Shown: positions 5,210-8,720 of the stretch, piece after piece
Layout of the letters: each line of letters opens with the position of its first letter
How positions within the stretch are numbered: the stretch's first letter is position 1
Assembly (NCBI GenBank): GCA_023426505.1
Contig: JAFAAP010000105.1
Location: forward strand, 1 to 8,720
Length of the DNA stretch: 8,720 nucleotides
Direction: 5' to 3'
DNA from: Pseudomonadota bacterium
Lineage (GTDB): Bacteria; Pseudomonadota; Alphaproteobacteria; Rhizobiales; Beijerinckiaceae
Translations under genes and position numbers: made by a program
The notes under the pieces: generated by a model
Told to the model about the DNA's origin: nothing
The model's database searches: none
Seen by the model: the letters and a program-made list of their open reading frames with translations, nothing else

Positions 5210-6649
5210 TTATCGCCTGAGCTTTTCCAGGCCTAGATCCCGCCAGAGCCAGGTGAAGTCATAGCTGGCCATCGGATCGTCCGGCTGGCGCCCGCTCTTC
5301 GTCTGGTTTTCGATGTGCTTCAGCCAGACCGCGACCTTGCGCCGGCCCGCAGCGGTTTGGGCCGCTGCCCGTGGGCTCAGATCCCCCAGCGCCGGGATCG
5401 GCTCGTCGAGGGTCTTGCGGTAGTGATCAGTCAGAGCGCCATGGACGAGTTCGGCCTGCAATTCGACTGGGAGGTCGCTGGCCTGATCCAGATGGTCGTC
5501 CCCGTCTCGCCCGGCCATGACCTGTTCGAGCGTTTCAATCTCTGTCAGCGCCGGCCCGACCAGTGCCCCGGCCAGCTCAGCCAGGATAGCCCTCCCACGC
5601 TCGGCCCGCTCGCGGGAGTTCGCCTCCAGCACCAATGCCTTGTCGGTCAGCTCGATGGTGCCCAGGACCGTGTCGCCGGTGTCGAGCGTCACCCGCACAG
5701 ACCGGCCTTGCTCTGGGACGGACCTGCTCGCCGGCTTGCCTGAGGATTTCCGCTTGGCAGGCTGCTGCGGCTCGATCCAATTCCAGAAGCCCTCATTCTC
5801 CTCTTGGAAGGCTGGAACGGTGCGCAGACGCTCCCGGAGCTCGCTGGCTGCGCCTTCTGAGCGCAACGGGAAACGAACCCGGCAGAAGACCACCTCGTCG
5901 CCATCGCTGTTGAGAATGGTCGGCAGGCTCTGATCGAGGGCTGAGGTCAGAGCATCGTCCAGCCAGACATTGCTGAAGATCGGTGCGGCTGTTGCTATGA
6001 ACAAGAGGTCAGCAATCTGGCCATCCTCCCGGGTGGACCTGGGCAGCTGGGCCTCCTTGGTCAGCTTTCGGAACTCGCGCCGGGCCTGCTTCATGAGAGC
6101 CTTGAGTTCCTCCATGAGCAGAGTGGCGGCGCCGGGGCGGAAGGGCAGGAGGCCTCCAGCCAGGATATTCTTGCCCGAGACCTCGACGATCCTGGCGCCG
6201 ATCTTGTCCCAGACCTTGAGGCTCTTGGTGGCAGAGTGCTCGCTGACCCGGATTGGCTCACCACCGCGCAGAAGATCCCGTGCCAGGAAGGATTGGCCGG
6301 GCACGATCTCGCTGACCTCGTACAGGCTCATGCAGGAGTCCCGCAGCGCCTCGATGTAGCGCCGATTGCCGGCGCTCTCCTTCCAGCCGCGGCGCCTGAG
6401 ATAGTCCTCGACGATGTTGCGCCCGTCCGGCTCGACAGCCTGGGTCAGGAAGTCCTCGAAGGCGCAGCCCCACAGGGTCATGGCCGCGTGATCGCCGATC
6501 ACCTCCGCAATGTCTTCGAAGTCCATCTCATAGTCTTCGCACGCGGGACCGAGGTGCAGGTCCAAGACGTCTGCAAACGGCTCGCGCCATTCCTCGTGCG
6601 CGAGCCACTTCATCAGACCGGAGAGGGAATGGTTGCCGAGCATGGTCAT
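5210..6649 (-). CDS. Uncharacterised 479-residue protein with C-terminal Xre/MbcA/ParS-like module
   Basis: The function is unknown to me. Four regions can be seen. Residues 14-110 are an acidic helical start (WLAHEEWREPFADVLDLHLG, MDFEDIAEVI). Residues 105-170 form a beta-rich block (SLYEVSEIVPGQSFLARDLL, then RVSEHSATKSLKVWDKIGAR and LAGGLLPF) of a kind I associate with SEC-C-containing hypothetical proteins. Residues 318-380 are VRVTLDTGDTVLGTIELT followed by LEANSRERAERGR. The C-terminus at about 393-479 contains DEPIPALGDLSPRAAAQTAA then GRRKVAVWLKHIE and ends YDFTWLWRDLGLEKLRR. The PIPALG.LSPR.AA.T..GR..V..WL pattern resembles the Xre/MbcA/ParS toxin-binding helix pair (DUF2384-like). 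There is no SEC-C cysteine cluster and no helix-turn-helix evident. Start: ATG at 6649 with AGGA four bases before it, or ATG at 6643 with AGGA ten bases before, which is better spaced. No toxin gene is adjacent. Confidence 0.8.
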   Translation of the reverse strand: MTMLGNHSLSGLMKWLAHEEWREPFADVLDLHLGPACEDYEMDFEDIAEVIGDHAAMTLWGCAFEDFLTQAVEPDGRNIVEDYLRRRGWKESAGNRRYIEALRDSCMSLYEVSEIVPGQSFLARDLLRGGEPIRVSEHSATKSLKVWDKIGARIVEVSGKNILAGGLLPFRPGAATLLMEELKALMKQARREFRKLTKEAQLPRSTREDGQIADLLFIATAAPIFSNVWLDDALTSALDQSLPTILNSDGDEVVFCRVRFPLRSEGAASELRERLRTVPAFQEENEGFWNWIEPQQPAKRKSSGKPASRSVPEQGRSVRVTLDTGDTVLGTIELTDKALVLEANSRERAERGRAILAELAGALVGPALTEIETLEQVMAGRDGDDHLDQASDLPVELQAELVHGALTDHYRKTLDEPIPALGDLSPRAAAQTAAGRRKVAVWLKHIENQTKSGRQPDDPMASYDFTWLWRDLGLEKLRR

Positions 6650-6813
6650 TCAATCCTGGTACGACTGCAGGAGAAGCGCTGGCGATCTGGCGTACGGTGA
6701 CTGCGTTTCCTCAGGACAAGAGCGCTTTGAACCCAGTGTATCGCTGCGGACCTGCCGATCAAGGTTGCTTCCTGAGGCACTCGCAAGCACTGCTCGGCGG
6801 TTCAGGCAGCTGA

Positions 6814-6918
6814 CGTGCTCTCCTCATTGAGCGGGTGGAGGTCTCGGACCATCTGGTGGAGGCGGGAGGTATCCAGTTTGTCGACTGCCCCGGGCTGCGC
6901 CAGCGGCTGGCGAGCTAA
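6814..6918 (+). pseudogene. Possible C-terminal relic of an unknown protein
   Basis: This frame has no start codon upstream of its body (a TGA lies at 6811-6813) but reads naturally as LIERVEVSDHLVEAGGIQF then VDCPGLRQRLAS and a TAA stop. The composition looks like real protein rather than shadow. I cannot name the family. It could be the stranded 3' end of a deleted gene, or chance. Confidence 0.2.
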
Positions 6919-6933
6919 TACAGCACCACCGGC

Positions 6934-6992
6934 CGCCCCTCGGTTACTGTTGCCCCAGTTTCACGTCGCACTTAAAACCAAGGGGCGTAACC
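6934..6992 (+). promoter_or_regulatory. Structured leader candidate of the ureohydrolase gene, with alternative pairings
   Basis: CGCCCCT-C-GGTT (6934-6945) pairs with AACC-A-AGGGGCG (6976-6987), giving eleven base pairs with one mismatch around a 30-base loop that contains a small ACTG/CAGT hairpin (6946-6959). The same GGTTAC (6942-6947) can instead pair with GTAACC (6987-6992). The two pairings exclude each other, as in attenuators and riboswitches. The region ends 34 bases before the start codon. It matches no riboswitch class I know, and a promoter candidate overlaps the loop, so it may instead be an operator. Confidence 0.3.
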
Positions 6993-7026
6993 CAATCCGT
7001 CTCCAAGCCCAGGACGAGACAAACCC

Positions 7027-8061
7027 ATGGTCGACCCCAGGAAGCTGCAATCCCTTCGCGAGAGGTATGCCAACGCCTCAGGCGGCGATATCTTCGATCC
7101 CCACTTTGCATCCGTGGCCCGGTCCCAGTTCACGAGCTCGGACAAACGCAAGTGGCCCTTCGCTGGCGTTCCCACCCTGCTCGACGCACCATACATGCCG
7201 GATGCTCCGGACCAGCCCGACTTCGGCGGTCTTGATGTGGCCCTTGTCGGCGTGCCGATGGATCTCGGGGTGACGAACCGCAGTGGAAGCCGCTTCGGAC
7301 CACGGGCGGTACGCACGATCGAGCGGGTTGGTCCCTACGAGCACGTCCTGAAGTGCGCGCCCTTTGCCAAGGTCAAGATCGCCGACATCGGTGATGTGCC
7401 GATGCAAAGCCGCTACGACCTCGCCCTCTGCCATGGCGACATCGAGGCCTTCTACAAGCGGTTGGTGGGAGCCGGGGTACGGCCTCTCTCGGTTGGCGGC
7501 GATCACTCGATCAGTTCATCCATCCTCAAGGCCGTGGGTGAGCGACAGCCTGTGGGGATGATCCACATCGACGCCCATTGCGACACCGCAGGTCCGTTCG
7601 AGGGTGCGAAGTTTCAGCACGGCGGCCCGTTCCGGCTGGCGGTCCTGGATGGCGTGCTCGATCCCGAGCGGACTATCCAGATCGGCATCCGCGGCGGCGC
7701 CGAGTATCTCTGGGAGTTCTCCTACGAAAGCGGCATGACGGTCATCCATGCCGAGGAAGTGCCTGGGATCGGGCTCAAGGCCTTGATCGAGAAGGCGCGC
7801 TCCGTGGTTGGGGATGGCCCAACCTATCTGTCCTTCGACATCGACAGCATCGATCCGGCGTTTGCGCCCGGGACGGGCACTCCGGAGGTCGGCGGGCTGA
7901 CGCCGCGCGAGGTACTCGAACTCCTGCGTGGCCTGAAGGGGATCGACTTCGTCGGTGGCGACGTGGTCGAGGTCGCCCCCCAGTATGATGCGACGACCAA
8001 CACGGCACACGTGGCGGCGCAAGTGCTCTTCACCATCCTGTGCCTGATGGTAGGCAACTAA
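7027..8061 (+). CDS. Ureohydrolase of the agmatinase family (speB-like)
   Basis: Ureohydrolases use a binuclear manganese (or nickel) centre to hydrolyse guanidino compounds, releasing urea; agmatinase makes putrescine from agmatine in the cytosol. All six metal ligands are present: H160 in GGDHS, D182, H184 and D186 in DAHCD, and D271 and D273 in FDIDSIDP. Other family blocks are VGVPMDLGVTNRSGSRFGPR (75-94), KIADIGDV (117-124), APGTGTPEVGGLT (280-292) and DVVEVAPQYD.T..TA (312-327). At 344 residues it is longer than E. coli SpeB (about 306), mainly through an N-terminal extension of about 65 residues, including KWPFAGVPTLLDAPYM at 42-57. Similar extensions occur in guanidinobutyrase, guanidinopropionase and guanidine hydrolase relatives, so the substrate is open; no transporter or regulator is adjacent to help. 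The ATG at 7027 is the first start after an in-frame TAA at 6988; its Shine-Dalgarno is weak. Confidence 0.93.
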   Translation: MVDPRKLQSLRERYANASGGDIFDPHFASVARSQFTSSDKRKWPFAGVPTLLDAPYMPDAPDQPDFGGLDVALVGVPMDLGVTNRSGSRFGPRAVRTIERVGPYEHVLKCAPFAKVKIADIGDVPMQSRYDLALCHGDIEAFYKRLVGAGVRPLSVGGDHSISSSILKAVGERQPVGMIHIDAHCDTAGPFEGAKFQHGGPFRLAVLDGVLDPERTIQIGIRGGAEYLWEFSYESGMTVIHAEEVPGIGLKALIEKARSVVGDGPTYLSFDIDSIDPAFAPGTGTPEVGGLTPREVLELLRGLKGIDFVGGDVVEVAPQYDATTNTAHVAAQVLFTILCLMVGN

Positions 8062-8598
8062 TTGTCGCCTCGACCTCATCAAAACAGGACCAGGATCGAG
8101 GAAGCGGCTAAGATTCTAGCAATGTCATGGATAAAGAATGCATTGGGCCCGACGTACGGAATGCCTCAAATTGGCATGTTCCGGAAGTGAGCCGAATGCC
8201 AGCTCTGACAGCCAGGACCGGACGGTCTCCTCACCGAAGTTGCCTTCGCGTCAGAACGACTGCGCTGACGTGCCTGCATTCCCAAAGCAGGCCGAGGCAG
8301 TCCATCCGCGCCCCGTCTGCTTTGGAGATGAGTGCTGATCCCTGAGCCGGATCAACATGAGTATGCTCGCCGCAGCATCGTTAACAGATCGCTACCAAGA
8401 CCCGTGCGGTGACCATCTGAGTTCCTTTCTGTTTGTTAACCTCCTGGTAACCACCGCGGGCGCCGAATGGGTCGGCCGACGAGGGTGTTGGCCGCCACCG
8501 TTCGAGTTCGCTCCGGCCCTTGTATTGCTGCCCTCCGTCACGCTTGTGCCTGCGTGGGTGCCGTGCCCGCACACGGTCTCTCGGGAGAGATGCCAGCG
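8062..8598. other. Long non-coding gap before the MinD-type gene
   Basis: No credible gene is seen in these 537 bases; short plus-strand frames have shadow-like composition, and no MinC-like sequence is recognisable. Structural elements are a hairpin with a 9-bp stem and 2-base bulge, CGGAATGCC (8157-8165) against GGCAT-GT-TCCG (8173-8183), and a 9-bp inverted repeat CCAAAGCAG (8282-8290) against CTGCTTTGG (8317-8325). Neither is followed by a T-run. A CtrA-like box lies at 8436-8451. Confidence 0.45.
8436..8451 (+). promoter_or_regulatory. CtrA-like binding site upstream of the MinD-type gene
   Basis: TTAA at 8436-8439, seven bases, then GTAAC at 8447-8451 matches the CtrA full-site consensus TTAA-N7-TTAAC at eight of nine positions. 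It is also a near-dyad, GTTAAC...GGTAAC, and another GTTAAC lies at 8380-8385. CtrA is the alphaproteobacterial cell-cycle master regulator, and min genes are reported CtrA targets in Sinorhizobium meliloti. The site is about 150 bases before the start codon. Confidence 0.4.
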
Positions 8599-8720
8599 AT
8601 GAAGAAGCCAAAGTCCAAGCGTGCCAAGGGTACGAAACCTCGACAGGGCAGAGTGCTGGTTGTGACCTCCGGCAAGGGCGGCGTCGGCAAGACGACGTCA
8701 ACGGCTGCCCTGGGTGCCGC
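8599..8720 (+). CDS. minD: MinD-type septum-site ATPase, N-terminal part (runs off the window)
   Basis: The 40 visible codons contain RVLVVTSGKGGVGKTTSTAA, the first strand and deviant Walker A motif (K26-GGVGKTT) of MinD; the TSGKGGVGKTT wording is characteristic of MinD within the ParA/MinD family. MinD binds ATP and the membrane and, with MinC and MinE, keeps the division septum at midcell. MinD normally begins two or three residues before VLVV, whereas here MKKPKSKRAKGTKPRQG adds about 17 Lys/Arg-rich residues. GGGAG at 8583-8587 is well spaced for the ATG at 8599; an in-frame ATG at 8590 is too close to it, and a GTG start inside the motif block (at RVL) remains possible. No minC precedes it; minE would be expected beyond the window. 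Other ParA/MinD-like ATPases are less likely. Confidence 0.82.
   Translation, partial: MKKPKSKRAKGTKPRQGRVLVVTSGKGGVGKTTSTAALGA

Larger units (their letters stand above)
6650..7026. other. Intergenic region between the 479-residue protein and the ureohydrolase
   Basis: The flanking genes diverge from this 377-base gap, so it must hold both promoters. It contains a possible relic reading frame (6814-6918) and the structured leader candidate (6934-6992). One weak promoter match facing the ureohydrolase is TTGCCC (6950-6955), 17 bases, then TAAAAC (6973-6978), each matching the consensus at four of six positions. Nothing else convincing is seen in 6660-6810. Confidence 0.4.

Noticed and set aside
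4605..5264. Long plus-strand frame of 219 codons across the gap and the small minus-strand ORF
   Set aside because: Arg/Ser/Pro/His-rich, low-complexity composition typical of a shadow frame, no family motif, and it overlaps a better minus-strand frame.
6934..7026. A known guanidine riboswitch class upstream of the ureohydrolase
   Set aside because: I could not see the conserved ACGR loops of guanidine-II or the conserved cores of the other classes; only a generic alternative-pairing candidate is reported.
8067..8102. Terminator after the ureohydrolase from CCTCGA (8068-8073) and TCGAGG (8096-8101)
   Set aside because: Only six pairs around a 22-base loop and no T-run.
1..8720. CRISPR array, tRNA or rRNA genes
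   Set aside because: No regularly spaced repeats, cloverleaf patterns or ribosomal RNA landmarks were seen on reading both strands.

Overview
The window looks like an accessory stretch of a GC-rich alphaproteobacterial replicon, most plausibly Hyphomicrobiales (Methylobacterium/Microvirga-like). This rests on the base composition, a CarD/CdnL-type regulator of alphaproteobacterial style, a MinD N-terminus, and candidate EcfG and CtrA sites. It is inferred from composition and protein resemblance, not from a marker gene.

Bases 1-1772 are a stack of insertion-sequence remnants: the 3' end of an IS3-family element (1-126) abuts a truncated IS110-family transposase (about 127-653, minus), which in turn interrupts an IS701-like DDE transposase (about 654-1671, minus). 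All three are incomplete in the window or inactive.

Bases 2023-2703 (plus) encode a CYTH-fold protein that has lost the N-terminal ExExK catalytic signature. A clear TATAAT promoter candidate lies about 160 bases upstream. Bases 2988-3533 (plus) encode a CarD-family RNA-polymerase-binding regulator, with an EcfG-type stress promoter candidate in front.

Bases 3534-5209 are a low-density, partly decayed region on the minus strand. It holds a truncated c-type cytochrome (3762-3971), an acidic unknown protein (4098-4538) whose gene contains a perfect 14-bp inverted repeat, a hairpin-rich gap (4539-4871), and a short ORF weakly like DUF2283 (4872-5081).

Bases 5210-6649 (minus) encode a 479-residue uncharacterised protein with a C-terminal helical module resembling the Xre/MbcA/ParS toxin-binding domain. 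Bases 7027-8061 (plus) encode a complete ureohydrolase (agmatinase family) with all six metal ligands, preceded by a leader capable of two mutually exclusive pairings. The window ends in the first 40 codons of a MinD-type ATPase (8599 onward). It has an unusual Lys/Arg-rich N-terminal tail, no recognisable minC in front of it, and a CtrA-like box about 150 bases upstream.

The genes do not form one obvious pathway. I see scattered housekeeping or stress-type genes (CYTH, CarD, ureohydrolase, MinD) separated by long gaps, gene debris and IS remnants. I did not find convincing evidence of a complete new multi-gene system; the most interesting items are the degenerate CYTH protein, the 479-residue unknown, and several RNA- or DNA-structure candidates.
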